Counted from the stretch's first letter, positions 9,240 to 17,525 are shown. The stretch: 64,000 nucleotides of DNA from DATBQN01 sp963755825 (GCA_963755825.1 CAVWLA010000003.1:2418001-2482000), one strand, 5' to 3'. Numbers and translations are program-made. The notes: generated by a model not told the origin, from the letters alone.

Positions 9240-9896
9240 CTACTTTCCCAGCCAGGCGACGAGCTCCTGGTGATACGCCTCGCGGTAGGCGCCCACCCGC
9301 TCCGGACGCAGCGGGGGCTCGCCGCGGCCGAGCTTCGCCTTCACCTTCGCCAGCATCGCCTTCTGCTCCGGCGTCAGCACGTCGGGCATGGCGCCGCCGA
9401 AATAGCTCCAGCTGTTGAGCGCCATCGCCTGCGCCTCGGTGAGGTCGAGGTAGTAGAGCTCGGGGTGGGCGGTGCGCAGCGAATACTTCGACTCCTCGAA
9501 GCGCGGCTCCCGCCGCTCGAGGCGGATCTCGGAGCCGTCGAGATGGAGCGCCTGCGCGCGAGCCTTGGCTGCCTCGTCGGCGACGATCAGCGAGTAGAAG
9601 CCGCCCTTGCCCTGCTCCTTGAGCGTCGCGGCGAGCTTGCCGACGTCGGTCTTCGCCGGGTCGTACTGCACCTCGACGACCTCGCCGCCGAGGCTGCCGA
9701 TGCGCGTCGCGAGGACGCCGGGCGCCTTGCCCAGCGTCGCCTCGCCGTTCCAGTAGCAGTACATCGAGAAGACGGCCTTGGCCGGAGCCGGCGCGGCGTC
9801 GGCGGCGCTCGCCGCGGAGCCCGGAGCGATGCCGGCGAGCATGCAGGCGAAGAGGACGAGGAGCGAGTGCGGGGAGCAGGTCGATCGACTGGTCAT
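9240..9896 (-). CDS. Exported protein with an MsrA-like domain
   Basis: 218 aa from the ATG at 9896. A signal peptide (residues 1 to about 32, ending GSAASA) precedes a domain whose pattern follows peptide methionine sulfoxide reductase A: YCYWNGEATLG corresponds to GCFWGxE with the catalytic Cys kept, then PGVLATRIGSLGG, then EVVEVQYDP. The loop between the last two, long in MsrA, is almost absent. The C-terminal part (KYSLR, LTEAQAMALNSW, LTPEQKAML) is not from MsrA and reminds me of secreted thioredoxin-like families, a weak recollection. Function is unknown; a periplasmic thiol/sulfoxide role is a guess. The reading frame opens 37 codons upstream, but only this start gives a normal signal peptide. 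Confidence 0.6.
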   Translation of the reverse strand: MTSRSTCSPHSLLVLFACMLAGIAPGSAASAADAAPAPAKAVFSMYCYWNGEATLGKAPGVLATRIGSLGGEVVEVQYDPAKTDVGKLAATLKEQGKGGFYSLIVADEAAKARAQALHLDGSEIRLERREPRFEESKYSLRTAHPELYYLDLTEAQAMALNSWSYFGGAMPDVLTPEQKAMLAKVKAKLGRGEPPLRPERVGAYREAYHQELVAWLGK

Positions 9897-10011
9897 GCGA
9901 AGCCTCCTCGGCCGCCCGTCGCGGACGGCCTCACCCGCTAGTACGCCGGGGGTGCCGGCGGCGGATTCTCCGCGCCGCCCGCGGCCCGCATCCCCCACGG
10001 CAGCCACCTGT

Positions 10012-10017
10012 TAGAAT
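10012..10017 (+). promoter_or_regulatory. -10 box (TAGAAT) of the OPT transporter gene
   Basis: The box overlaps an in-frame ATG at 10016, which therefore cannot be in the transcript. This supports the start at 10061, giving a leader of about 35 nt. Confidence 0.5.
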
Positions 10018-10060
10018 GGCCCACCCAATCGCATCCGAGCAAGCGCCGGAGGAGCCCGTC

Positions 10061-12610
10061 ATGGCAGTCAAGGAAGTCCAGCCGCAAGAGTTTCCGGACA
10101 TCGTCACCCCCGCTCCGGAAGTGCCCCGCGCCGCCAGCTTCCGGCCCTTCATCCCGGCGAGCATCCAGATGCGCGAGCTGACGATCCTGCCGATCATCCT
10201 CGGCACCCTGCTGGGGATCGTCTTCGGCGCCTCGTCGCTCTACCTGGTGCTCAAGGTCGGCCTGACGGTCAGCGCCTCGATCCCCGTCGCCGTCATCTCG
10301 ATCACCCTCTTCCGCCTGCTCTCCAAGCTCGGCCTGCGCGACGCCACCATCCTCGAGAACAACATCGTGCAGACCGCCGGCTCGGCGGGCGAATCGATCG
10401 CCTTCGGCGTCGGCGTCACCATGCCGGCGATCATGATCCTCGGCTTCGATCTCGAGATCACGCGCGTGATGCTGGTGGCGGTGCTCGGCGGGCTGCTCGG
10501 CATCCTGATGATGATCCCGCTGCGCCGCGCGCTCATCGTGCAGCAGCACGGCATCCTCAAGTATCCCGAGGGCACCGCCTGCGCCGAGGTGCTCAAGGCC
10601 GGCGCCACCGAGGAGGAGCGCGCCATCGCCGCCCGCGCCGCCGCCGAGGCCGGCGAGGCGCCGAGCGCCCGCGCCGCCTCCTACTCCGGCGCCCGCACGA
10701 TCTTCACCGGCTTCGGCATCGGCATCCTCTACAAGACCGCCATGGAGGCGTTCAAGACCTGGAAGGACGTGCCGGAGAAGGTCTTCTCGGCGCCCTTCAA
10801 GGCGGGCTCGATCTCGGCCGAGATCTCGCCCGAGCTGCTGGGCGTCGGCTACATCATCGGCCCGCGCATCGCCGCCATCATGTGCGCCGGCGGCGTCCTC
10901 GCCTACCTGGTGCTCATCCCGGCGATCAAGTTCTTCGGCGAGGGGCTGTCGGCGCCGCTGGCGCCCGGCCTCGTCCCCATCAGCCAGATGGACCCCGGCC
11001 AGATCCGCGGCGCCTACGTGCTCTACATCGGCGCCGGCGCCGTCGCGGCAGGCGGCATCATCAGCCTGGTCCGCTCGCTGCCGACGATCTGGCAGGGCTT
11101 GAGGGGCGGCCTCGCCGACCTCCGCGGCGGCCAGGCGGCGGACGCCGCGGCGGGCCGCACGTTGCGCACCGACCGCGACCTGTCGCTCAAGTTCGTCGGC
11201 ATCGGCATCGTCGCTCTCTTGGCGGTCATCATCCTGTCGCCCAAGCTCCACATGAACATCCTCGGCGCCCTCCTGATCGTCGTCTTCGGCTTCCTCTTCG
11301 TCACCGTCTCCTCGCGGCTGACCGGCGAGATCGGCTCGTCGTCCAACCCGATCTCGGGCATGACGGTCGCGACGCTGCTCCTCACCTGCTTGATCTTCCT
11401 CGCCATCGGCTGGACCGGCCCCGCCTACTACGTGACGGCGCTCTCGGTCGGTGCCATCGTCTGCATCGCCGCGTCGAACGGCGGCACCACCTCGCAGGAT
11501 CTGAAGACCGGCTTCCTCATCGGCTCGACGCCGCGCCATCAGCAGATCGCCATCCTCATCGGCGCGCTCGCCTCGGCGCTGGTGCTCGGCCCCATCCTTC
11601 TGAAGCTCAACGACGCGGCGACCGTCTTCGTGCCGCCGACGACTTTCGAGGCGGTGAGCTCGAGCGCCACCGTGCCGCCGGCGACGGCCTCCACGCTGCC
11701 GGCCTACGCCGGCGAGGCGAAGGCGCCGCAGGGGACCTGGCACGACCTCACCTTCACCGCCGGCCAGGCGGCGCCGGCTGCGGGCCTCGAGGCGGGCGAG
11801 TACCTGGTCGACGACGCCGGCCGCGTCGCCTTCAAGGTGAAGCACAACTTCCCGACCACCCTGCGGGCGCCCCTGAACGAGCTGGCGCAGTCGGAGAAGC
11901 TCAACGGCCCGCAGGCGCAGAGCGATTCCAAGGTCTACCGCGTCTGGCAGAAGCTCGACCCTTCGGGCGGCCCCGCCGAGCGCTACCTCGTCGACCCGGC
12001 GACCGGCGTCCCGGCCTACTTCGTCGACCCCGGCATCAACGGCACCCACAAGGTGCGGCCGGACGGCACCACGGTCAACAAGTTCGACGCCCCCAAGGCG
12101 ACGCTGATGTCCTACATCATCAAGGGCATCCTCAACCACAAGCTGCCCTGGGCGCTGGTCCTCCTCGGGGTGATGATCGCCATCGTGCTCGAGATGTCGG
12201 GCATCCCGTCGCTCGCCTTCGCGGTGGGCGTCTACCTGCCGCTCTCCTCGTCGTCGCCGATCTTGATCGGCGGCATGGTGCGCTGGCTGGTCGACTGGAA
12301 CCTGCGCCGCAAGCTCCGCCACGAGAACTTGACCGAGGAGCAGCTGCAGGCCGAGGGGGACAAGAGCCCCGGCGTGCTGATGGCCTCCGGCTACATCGCG
12401 GGCGGCGCCATCGCCGGCATCCTCATCGCCTTCATGGCGGGCGTGCTGACCGACTTCAACGAGAAGGTCACCCACTTCATGGACAGCCACAACCCCTTCT
12501 TCAACGGGCCGCACGCCGACCTCCTGGCGCTCGTCCCCTTCGCCATCCTCACCGTCCTGCTCTACCTCGCCGGCCGCGAGGCGATCCTCGCCGGCAAGCG
12601 CGAGAGCTAG
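10061..12610 (+). CDS. OPT family oligopeptide transporter
   Basis: 849 aa integral membrane protein with many hydrophobic helices; opening LTILPIILGTLLGIVFGA and the NIVQTAGSAGES segment are typical of bacterial OPT proteins, which import peptides or metal chelates with protons. A large soluble stretch of about 160 residues (11620-12110, FVPPTTFE to KATLM) interrupts the last helices; it is longer than in most members I recall. ATG at 10061 has GGAGGAG 6 nt upstream; the ATG at 10016 lies inside the promoter. A long open frame on the opposite strand is a coding shadow. Confidence 0.9.
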   Translation: MAVKEVQPQEFPDIVTPAPEVPRAASFRPFIPASIQMRELTILPIILGTLLGIVFGASSLYLVLKVGLTVSASIPVAVISITLFRLLSKLGLRDATILENNIVQTAGSAGESIAFGVGVTMPAIMILGFDLEITRVMLVAVLGGLLGILMMIPLRRALIVQQHGILKYPEGTACAEVLKAGATEEERAIAARAAAEAGEAPSARAASYSGARTIFTGFGIGILYKTAMEAFKTWKDVPEKVFSAPFKAGSISAEISPELLGVGYIIGPRIAAIMCAGGVLAYLVLIPAIKFFGEGLSAPLAPGLVPISQMDPGQIRGAYVLYIGAGAVAAGGIISLVRSLPTIWQGLRGGLADLRGGQAADAAAGRTLRTDRDLSLKFVGIGIVALLAVIILSPKLHMNILGALLIVVFGFLFVTVSSRLTGEIGSSSNPISGMTVATLLLTCLIFLAIGWTGPAYYVTALSVGAIVCIAASNGGTTSQDLKTGFLIGSTPRHQQIAILIGALASALVLGPILLKLNDAATVFVPPTTFEAVSSSATVPPATASTLPAYAGEAKAPQGTWHDLTFTAGQAAPAAGLEAGEYLVDDAGRVAFKVKHNFPTTLRAPLNELAQSEKLNGPQAQSDSKVYRVWQKLDPSGGPAERYLVDPATGVPAYFVDPGINGTHKVRPDGTTVNKFDAPKATLMSYIIKGILNHKLPWALVLLGVMIAIVLEMSGIPSLAFAVGVYLPLSSSSPILIGGMVRWLVDWNLRRKLRHENLTEEQLQAEGDKSPGVLMASGYIAGGAIAGILIAFMAGVLTDFNEKVTHFMDSHNPFFNGPHADLLALVPFAILTVLLYLAGREAILAGKRES

Positions 12611-12623
12611 CGCCCGGCTCCCC

Positions 12624-12650
12624 GGCCGCCGCGCACCGCGCGCGGCGGCC
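12624..12650 (+). terminator. GC-rich hairpin after the OPT gene
   Basis: GGCCGCCGCGC (12624-12634) pairs perfectly with GCGCGGCGGCC (12640-12650), 11 bp, 5-nt loop. No T-run follows. Confidence 0.45.
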
Positions 12651-12675
12651 CTGCTTCGGCCCTCGGACCTCGCTC

Positions 12676-12939
12676 ATGAAACCGCAGTCCGCCGACACAC
12701 CGCTCGACGTCGAGGAGCGCCTCCTCGAGCGCTATCGGCAGATGACCGAGCAGGAGCGCCTGGCGATCGCCCTCGACCTGAGCGAGGCGGTCCGCCAGCT
12801 CGCGCTCGCCGGCATCCGCGACCGCTACGGGCCGAATCTCTCGCCGCGGGAAGAGCGCCTGCGCCTCGCCGCGCTCACCATCGACCGCGAGACGATGATC
12901 AGAGCCTTCGGGTGGGACCCGGAGATCGAGGGGTACTGA
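12676..12939 (+). CDS. Small hypothetical protein, first gene of a nucleotidyltransferase pair
   Basis: 87 aa, mostly helical and charged (ERLLERYRQMTEQERLAIAL...), ending EGY. No family recognised; the length and composition match small partners that often precede nucleotidyltransferase genes. The stop TGA is followed after one base by the GTG of the next gene, so the two are translated together. This arrangement resembles a toxin-antitoxin pair, but neither activity is shown by sequence. Confidence 0.65.
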   Translation: MKPQSADTPLDVEERLLERYRQMTEQERLAIALDLSEAVRQLALAGIRDRYGPNLSPREERLRLAALTIDRETMIRAFGWDPEIEGY

Positions 12940-12940
12940 G

Positions 12941-13540
12941 GTGGAGCTCGCCGGCGCCCTGAGAGTGGCTCTCGAGGTGGTCCGGGCGCTCGAATCCCTC
13001 GACATCCCCTACCTGCTGGGCGGCTCGCTCGCCACCTCGCTCTACGGCATCCCGCGCGCGACCCAGGATGCCGATCTGGTGGCCGATCTGGCGATCCGCC
13101 ACGTGCCGCCGCTGGCGGCGATGCTCCGCGAGCGCTTCTACCTCGACGAGGAGCGCCTGTTGGGCGCGGTCCGCCGGCACGCCTCCTTCAACCTCATCCA
13201 CCTCGACACCAACCTCAAGGTCGACGTCTTCGTGTTGGCGAACGAGGCGTTCGCCCGTTCCGAGATGGCGCGCCGGCGGAGCGTCGCGTTCGCGGGAGCC
13301 GGCGGCGACAGCTCGCTCCAGGTGGCGAGCCCGGAGGACCTGATCATCCAGAAGCTGCGCTGGTTCGAGCTCGGCGGCAGCGCCTCCGAGCGGCAATGGA
13401 ACGACCTGCTCGGCGTCCTCAAGGTCCAGGGGGCGCGGCTCGACAGGGAATACCTGGCGCGCTGGAGCCGCGAGACCGGCGTCGAGGATCTCCTGGCTCG
13501 GGCACTCGCGGACAGCGGGCAGTCCGCGGGCCGGCCGTAG
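12941..13540 (+). CDS. Nucleotidyltransferase-fold protein (AbiEii/DUF6036-like)
   Basis: 199 aa. LGGSLATSLYGIPRATQDADLV is the GS...D-x-D signature of the minimal nucleotidyltransferase fold, with the third acidic residue probably in NLKVDVFVL. VASPEDLIIQKLRWFELGGS is the conserved helical segment of AbiEii-like and DUF6036-like proteins, some of which are toxins that add nucleotides to tRNA (family knowledge). GTG start one base after the upstream stop, with GAGGGG as ribosome binding site. Substrate unknown. Confidence 0.75.
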   Translation: MELAGALRVALEVVRALESLDIPYLLGGSLATSLYGIPRATQDADLVADLAIRHVPPLAAMLRERFYLDEERLLGAVRRHASFNLIHLDTNLKVDVFVLANEAFARSEMARRRSVAFAGAGGDSSLQVASPEDLIIQKLRWFELGGSASERQWNDLLGVLKVQGARLDREYLARWSRETGVEDLLARALADSGQSAGRP

Positions 13541-13584
13541 CTCGCCCCCTCACGAGGTGATTTGAGCCGCCGGCGAAAGGCGGG

Positions 13585-14283
13585 TCAGGCCTTGTGGTTC
13601 TCCTCGGGCGGCGGCGGCGGCAGCCGCTTGACGTCAGGGAACCGCTTCGCCAGCCAATCCACGAGCTCCTCGGGGTGGTAGCCGAACGGCCCCGGCTCGC
13701 CCTTGTAGACGATCCGGCCGTCGGTCTCGACGACGTAGAGGCGCTCGGGCCAGCCGGCGTAGAGCTTTTCGGCGCGGTTGCTCATGTCGTCGATGGCGAG
13801 CGGCATCTGGTAGTGGAAGCGCTTCACGAAGTCGTTGGCGATCGCCAGGCGCGCCTTCATCGAATGCGGCTGCGGATAGCAGACGTTCTGCTCGTCGTTG
13901 ACGTCCATCCGCCACTCGTCGAGCGGGTGGGCTTCCTTGATGTAGACGGTGAGGAACTCAGCCCGCCCGCCGTACCGCTGGTGAATCTGTTCCATGCGCT
14001 CGACCGAGCGCCGGAAGGGCGGTCACGTATAGCTGCCGAAGACCAGGACGAGCGGCTTCGCCTGCCAGTGGTCGTGGAGAGCGACGGTGGGCGTCCCGTC
14101 GAGCGCCGCGAGCGTGGCGTCGGGAGCCCGGTCGCCGACCGCGAGCTTGCCGGGATGGCGCTGGTCGTAGCGCATCATCCCCATGAAGTCGTGCGGACCC
14201 ATCATGACGAAGAAGAAGCCGTAGTAGCCGACGACGGCGAGCACGGCGAGGGCGGCGACCCCCAGGACGATTTTGCGGAGCAT
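13585..14283 (-). CDS. Iodothyronine-deiodinase-like selenoprotein (in-frame UGA read as Sec87)
   Basis: 232 aa when the TGA at 14023-14025 is read as Sec. Without read-through it appears as two fragments. The join reads LVLVFGSYT-U-PPFRR, matching the deiodinase active site (FGSCTUPPF in animals). Further downstream, FLTVYIKEAHPLDEW, ERLYVVE, GRIVYKGEPGPFGY and HPEELVDWL also follow the deiodinase thioredoxin fold, including the conserved His of EAH. Residues 1-25 form a membrane anchor, so the domain probably faces the periplasm. Bacterial members are thought to be thiol/selenol redox or dehalogenating enzymes; the substrate is unknown. ATG at 14283 has GGAGG upstream and a TAGAAT box at 14319-14324. 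A SECIS-like hairpin lies 11 nt after the UGA. Confidence 0.9.
13996..14011 (-). promoter_or_regulatory. Bacterial SECIS hairpin of the deiodinase-like gene
   Basis: In the mRNA: GCGCUC-GGUC-GAGCGC, a perfect 6-bp stem with a GGUC loop beginning 18 nt after the UGA. The E. coli fdhF SECIS also carries GGUC at its tip (established knowledge), which is what SelB reads. Confidence 0.75.
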
Positions 14284-14318
14284 GTTCGGACCTCCGGAAA
14301 CGGTGCGGCGTGGGGCGG

Positions 14319-14324
14319 ATTCTA
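14319..14324 (-). promoter_or_regulatory. -10 box (TAGAAT) of the deiodinase-like gene
   Basis: Gives a leader of about 28 nt containing the GGAGG ribosome binding site. Confidence 0.5.
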
Positions 14325-14356
14325 GCAGGGGGAGCTCCGCGGGCGTCGCGGCGCGC

Positions 14357-15352
14357 TCACTCCGCCGGCGGCTCTTCGTAGAGCGCCACCAGGCGCCGCG
14401 CCGTCTCGGCCATGCGCTGGCGCAGCTCCGCGGGCTCCAGCACTTCGGCCTCGGCGCCCAGCTTGAGCATCTCCTGGGCGGCGTGGTCGATCGACTCGAT
14501 GGGGACGGCGAGCCGCGCCCAGCCGTCCGCGCCGGCAGCCTCGGTGCCGCTCGCCGCGGCGTCGGCGAGAGCGGGGCCTAAGCCGCGGAGGCGCTCGAGG
14601 CCGCGTGGCGAGACGCGGAGGACGGCCTCGCCGCGATAGACGCCAGCCTCGAAGCGCGCCGTCGACGCCGTCCAGTAGGCGCCGAGATCGAAGCCGGGCG
14701 GGCGGCTGAAGCACTCGGCGCTGATCGTCAGCTCGCGGATGCTCGCCAGCCGGTAGGTGCGCGGCTCGCCGCCGGTCCCCGCTTCACCGCAAGCGCTAGC
14801 GGCGAGGTACCAGGCTCCCGCCTTGAGGACGAGGCCGAGCGGCTCGACCTCGCGCTCGACGATGCCTGCCCAGCTCTCGTAGCGCATGCTGAGGCGCCGC
14901 TCGCCCCACACCGCCTCGGCGACGATGGAGACGTGGTCGGCCGGCGGCGCGCTCTGGAACCAGCCGACCGGGTCGAGGTGGAAGCGCGAGCTCATCCGCT
15001 GCGCGTCCTCCTGCCAGCCCGCCGGCAGCGCCGCGAGGAGCTTGCGCTCCGCCGCGGCGAGCGTGCCGGCGACGCCGAGCTCCGCCGCCGGACCGGGGAG
15101 CCCGGCGAGGAAGAGCGCCTGCGCCTCGGCCGCCGTCAAGCCGGTGAGCTGGGTCCGCCAGCCTTCGAGGAGCTGGAAGCCGCCGGCGCGGCCGCGCTCC
15201 GCGTAGACCGGCACGCCCGCCGCGCTCAGCTGGTCGATGTCGCGATAGACAGTGCGGATCGACACCTCGACCGTCGCGGCCAGCGCCTGCGCGCTCATCC
15301 GGCCGTGCGCCTGCAGCAGCATGAGGATCGACAGCAGCCGCGCCGCGCTCAC
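14357..15352 (-). CDS. YafY-type transcriptional regulator (HTH + WYL domain)
   Basis: 331 aa. An N-terminal winged HTH of the HTH_11 type (RLLSILMLLQAHGRMSAQALA, then VSIRTVYRDIDQLSAAG) is followed by a WYL domain (from about residue 130; LGLVLKAGAWYLAA) and its C-terminal extension. WYL proteins sense a ligand, often nucleotide-like, and control adjacent or stress genes. Starts with GTG at 15352; a TAGGTT box lies 6 nt upstream and there is no ribosome binding site. Divergent from the DUF1579-like gene, its most likely target. Confidence 0.9.
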   Translation of the reverse strand: MSAARLLSILMLLQAHGRMSAQALAATVEVSIRTVYRDIDQLSAAGVPVYAERGRAGGFQLLEGWRTQLTGLTAAEAQALFLAGLPGPAAELGVAGTLAAAERKLLAALPAGWQEDAQRMSSRFHLDPVGWFQSAPPADHVSIVAEAVWGERRLSMRYESWAGIVEREVEPLGLVLKAGAWYLAASACGEAGTGGEPRTYRLASIRELTISAECFSRPPGFDLGAYWTASTARFEAGVYRGEAVLRVSPRGLERLRGLGPALADAAASGTEAAGADGWARLAVPIESIDHAAQEMLKLGAEAEVLEPAELRQRMAETARRLVALYEEPPAE

Positions 15353-15358
15353 GCCGCG

Positions 15359-15364
15359 AACCTA
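15359..15364 (-). promoter_or_regulatory. -10 box (TAGGTT) of the WYL regulator, leaderless spacing
   Basis: Six nt before the GTG start. In the 112-bp divergent region the regulator probably controls both genes. Confidence 0.4.
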
Positions 15365-15464
15365 ACAGAGAAACCTGACAGGCGATGGCAGCTTAGGAGG
15401 CGCAGGATGCCTCCCGTCCGCATCCCGCGGCCATCCGTCCTCGAGCCCAGCCAGGAGAGCAGCC

Positions 15465-15947
15465 ATGACCATCCCGACGATCCCCACCGGCGACCCGCAC
15501 GACTTCGACTTCCTCTTCGGCACCTGGAACGTCGCCAACCGGCGCCTCAAGGAGCGCGGCGTCGGCAGTGACGAATGGGAGGAGTTCCCCGCCACCGAGC
15601 GCTGCGAGCCGCACATGGGAGGGCTCGTCAACGTCGAGGAGATGGTCTTCCCGACCCTCGGCCGCAGCGGCATGGCCATCCGCGCCTTCGACCTCGCCAA
15701 CCGCCGCTGGTCCATCCACTGGATCGACAGCCGCGGCGCCACCCTCTGCCCGCCCGTCCACGGCGGCTTCGACGGCGACCGCGGCACCTTCTACGGCGAA
15801 GACCTCGACGACGGCCGGCCCGTCGAGGTCCAATTCCGCTGGACCCGCCTCGGCCCCGACACCGCCCGCTGGGAGCAGGCGTTCTCCTTCGACGGCGGCG
15901 AGTGGGAGTGGAACTGGGTGATGGAGTTCACCCGCGCGGCGGGGTGA
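15465..15947 (+). CDS. DUF1579-like lipocalin-fold protein
   Basis: 160 aa. HDFDFLFGTWNVANRRLKER is the FxxGxW start typical of DUF1579-type proteins, small lipocalin-like beta barrels of unknown ligand, and the strand-rich body with repeated Trp residues (WSIHWIDSRG, RWEQAFSFDGGEWEWNW) fits. No signal peptide. GGAGAG ribosome binding site before the ATG. Divergently transcribed from a WYL regulator, so probably induced by whatever that protein senses. Confidence 0.75.
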   Translation: MTIPTIPTGDPHDFDFLFGTWNVANRRLKERGVGSDEWEEFPATERCEPHMGGLVNVEEMVFPTLGRSGMAIRAFDLANRRWSIHWIDSRGATLCPPVHGGFDGDRGTFYGEDLDDGRPVEVQFRWTRLGPDTARWEQAFSFDGGEWEWNWVMEFTRAAG

Positions 15948-16029
15948 GCAGGCGAGGGGCGCGATCGATGCTGCTTCTTGATCCGACCTGGTTGCCGCGG
16001 CCTCCGGGAGGCTCAGCTTGCGTCCGCGC

Positions 16030-16035
16030 TACAAT
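16030..16035 (+). promoter_or_regulatory. -10 box (TACAAT), leaderless spacing
   Basis: Seven nt before the ATG at 16043; no ribosome binding site. Confidence 0.5.
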
Positions 16036-16042
16036 TCCTACT

Positions 16043-16390
16043 ATGCCGACTTGCCTTGAAATCGTTCTGGATGGCGATGCCCCGGACCTGCCTGGCATGT
16101 TCGATGTCGTCGCGGATCTCGTGGGGGTCGGATTCGAGCCGGGACGTTCCGAGGTCAGGATCCGGCTCAACGGAGCGCCGATGGCATTTCCCGCCACCGA
16201 TGAGCAGGTGGAGAGGGCGATCGCCCTGCGGGGCGGGCAGGTGAGGGTGGTCGGCATTCGAGGCGCCGGCAGGAACCGGCTCCTGGGCCTGTTTGGTGCG
16301 AGCGAAGAGACGGTCGTTCTGCGGGGCAAGGCTGCGGAGGACCTCGTCTTTGAGCGCTGGAACGGATTGCTTAGGATGCTCGCCAAGTGA
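16043..16390 (+). CDS. Hypothetical protein
   Basis: 115 aa, probably cytoplasmic, no motif recognised (MPTCLEIVLDGDAPDLPG start, C-terminal FERWNGLLRMLAK). GC content is lower than in the neighbours. The last codons overlap a second small gene by GTGA, so this looks like a two-gene unit with its own leaderless promoter. Confidence 0.6.
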   Translation: MPTCLEIVLDGDAPDLPGMFDVVADLVGVGFEPGRSEVRIRLNGAPMAFPATDEQVERAIALRGGQVRVVGIRGAGRNRLLGLFGASEETVVLRGKAAEDLVFERWNGLLRMLAK

Positions 16391-16533
16391 CCAGCGAGCC
16401 CTGGGACGATCTGATCAGCCGCGCAGACCTGATCCGTTTTCACCAGCGCGGGCTCGACGAGCACGGCGGGCTCGAAGCGACCGAGACGGTCGTTCTCTGG
16501 GTGGCCGATCGGGTCGAGCTCCTCCCTCCGTAG
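16387..16533 (+). CDS. Very small hypothetical protein overlapping the previous gene
   Basis: 48 aa from a GTG at 16387 that overlaps the upstream stop by 4 nt (GTGA), ending at TAG 16531-16533. The sequence MTSEPWDDLISRADLIRFHQ continues into a short helical region with HGG, faintly like the start of Doc/Fic proteins, but the Fic active-site motif is absent. A small two-gene toxin-antitoxin-like unit or a truncated remnant are both possible. Confidence 0.4.
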   Translation: MTSEPWDDLISRADLIRFHQRGLDEHGGLEATETVVLWVADRVELLPP

Positions 16534-16582
16534 CCTCTGCCGCCAGGCGAGAGCTTCCCGCTCGCGGCAATTCCCCTACCCC

Positions 16583-17491
16583 CTACCCCTCCCCCCGCCA
16601 CCGCGGAATCCGCCCGCGGATCGTCCCGAAGCCGAGCCGATCGAAGAGCACGTCGACCGCTTCGCGGTCGGCGCCTTGGTACTCCAGGGCTTCCAGGGTC
16701 GCGCGATCGGGGGGGATGGGGGCGTCGCGGGCGATGGTCGCCAGGTTTTTCGACAGGAGGGCGATGTCGCGGTGGAGGGCGAGGCGCTCGGCGAGGCTGG
16801 CGCCGCCGCGGAGGGTCTTCAACTTGGCGACCTCGGGGAGGCGGCGGTAGAGGTCTTCCATGTGGCCGAAGTGGGCGAGGAGGGCGGCGGCGGTCTTGCG
16901 GCCGACGCCGGGGACGCCGGGGATGTTGTCGACCGGGTCGCCGGCGAGGCCCAGGAGGTCGGCGACCTGGTCCGGGCGCACGCCGAGCTTCTCGGCGACC
17001 TCGGGCGGCGTCAGGCGGAGACCCTTGCCGAAGTCGTAGATCGAGACGCGCTCCGAGACGAGCTGCGCCATGTCCTTGTCGGAGGTGATGACGACGGCGC
17101 CGTGGCCCTGCGGCTCGAGGCGGGCGACGAGGGTCGCGATCAGGTCGTCCGCCTCGTAGAGGTCGTCGATGTAGGTGGCGGCGCCGAGCGCCTGGGCGAC
17201 CTCCTCGCAGGCGCGAAGCTGCGCCTCGAGCTCCGGCGGCGGCAGCGCGCGCTGCGCCTTGTAGGCGGGGTAGAGCTGGTTGCGGAAGCTCGTCGTCAGG
17301 CTGCGGTCGAAGGCGATCCCGAGATGGGTCGGCCGCTCGTCGGCGATCAGCTTGAGCAGGAAGCCGGCGAAGCCGTAGACGGCCGCCGCCGGCTTGCCGT
17401 CGCGGCTCTTGATGCTCTCGGGGAGCGAGAAGAAGGCCCGGAAGATGTACGGGCTGGCGTCGACCAGGTGGACGGTGTGTTCGCTCGTCAT
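16583..17491 (-). CDS. Stand-alone 5'-3' exonuclease / flap endonuclease (PolA N-domain type)
   Basis: 302 aa, the size of the isolated 5'-nuclease domain of DNA polymerase I (or of Xni/ExoIX). Metal-binding acidic residues are visible in HLVDASPYIFRAFFS, FDRS, YEADDLIATL, and TSDKDMAQLV, and the helix-hairpin-helix in GDPVDNIPGVPGVGRKTA. No polymerase domain follows. Likely removes 5' flaps or RNA primers during repair and replication. Lies 34 bp downstream of the penicillin acylase gene on the same strand; no functional link is evident. Confidence 0.92.
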   Translation of the reverse strand: MTSEHTVHLVDASPYIFRAFFSLPESIKSRDGKPAAAVYGFAGFLLKLIADERPTHLGIAFDRSLTTSFRNQLYPAYKAQRALPPPELEAQLRACEEVAQALGAATYIDDLYEADDLIATLVARLEPQGHGAVVITSDKDMAQLVSERVSIYDFGKGLRLTPPEVAEKLGVRPDQVADLLGLAGDPVDNIPGVPGVGRKTAAALLAHFGHMEDLYRRLPEVAKLKTLRGGASLAERLALHRDIALLSKNLATIARDAPIPPDRATLEALEYQGADREAVDVLFDRLGFGTIRGRIPRWRGEG

Positions 17492-17525
17492 CGGTTGGGC
17501 ATCCGGCTGCTCTCCGCTCGCATCA

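Noticed and set aside
10016..10060. OPT transporter start at ATG 10016
   Set aside because: The ATG overlaps the -10 box TAGAAT, so it would not be transcribed; ATG 10061 has a GGAGGAG site.
13585..14283. Pseudogene interpretation of the deiodinase-like gene (stop codon in the middle)
   Set aside because: The stop is UGA, sits exactly at the known Sec position of the family, is followed by a SECIS-like hairpin, and both halves are well conserved. The organism also has a Sec-type selD.
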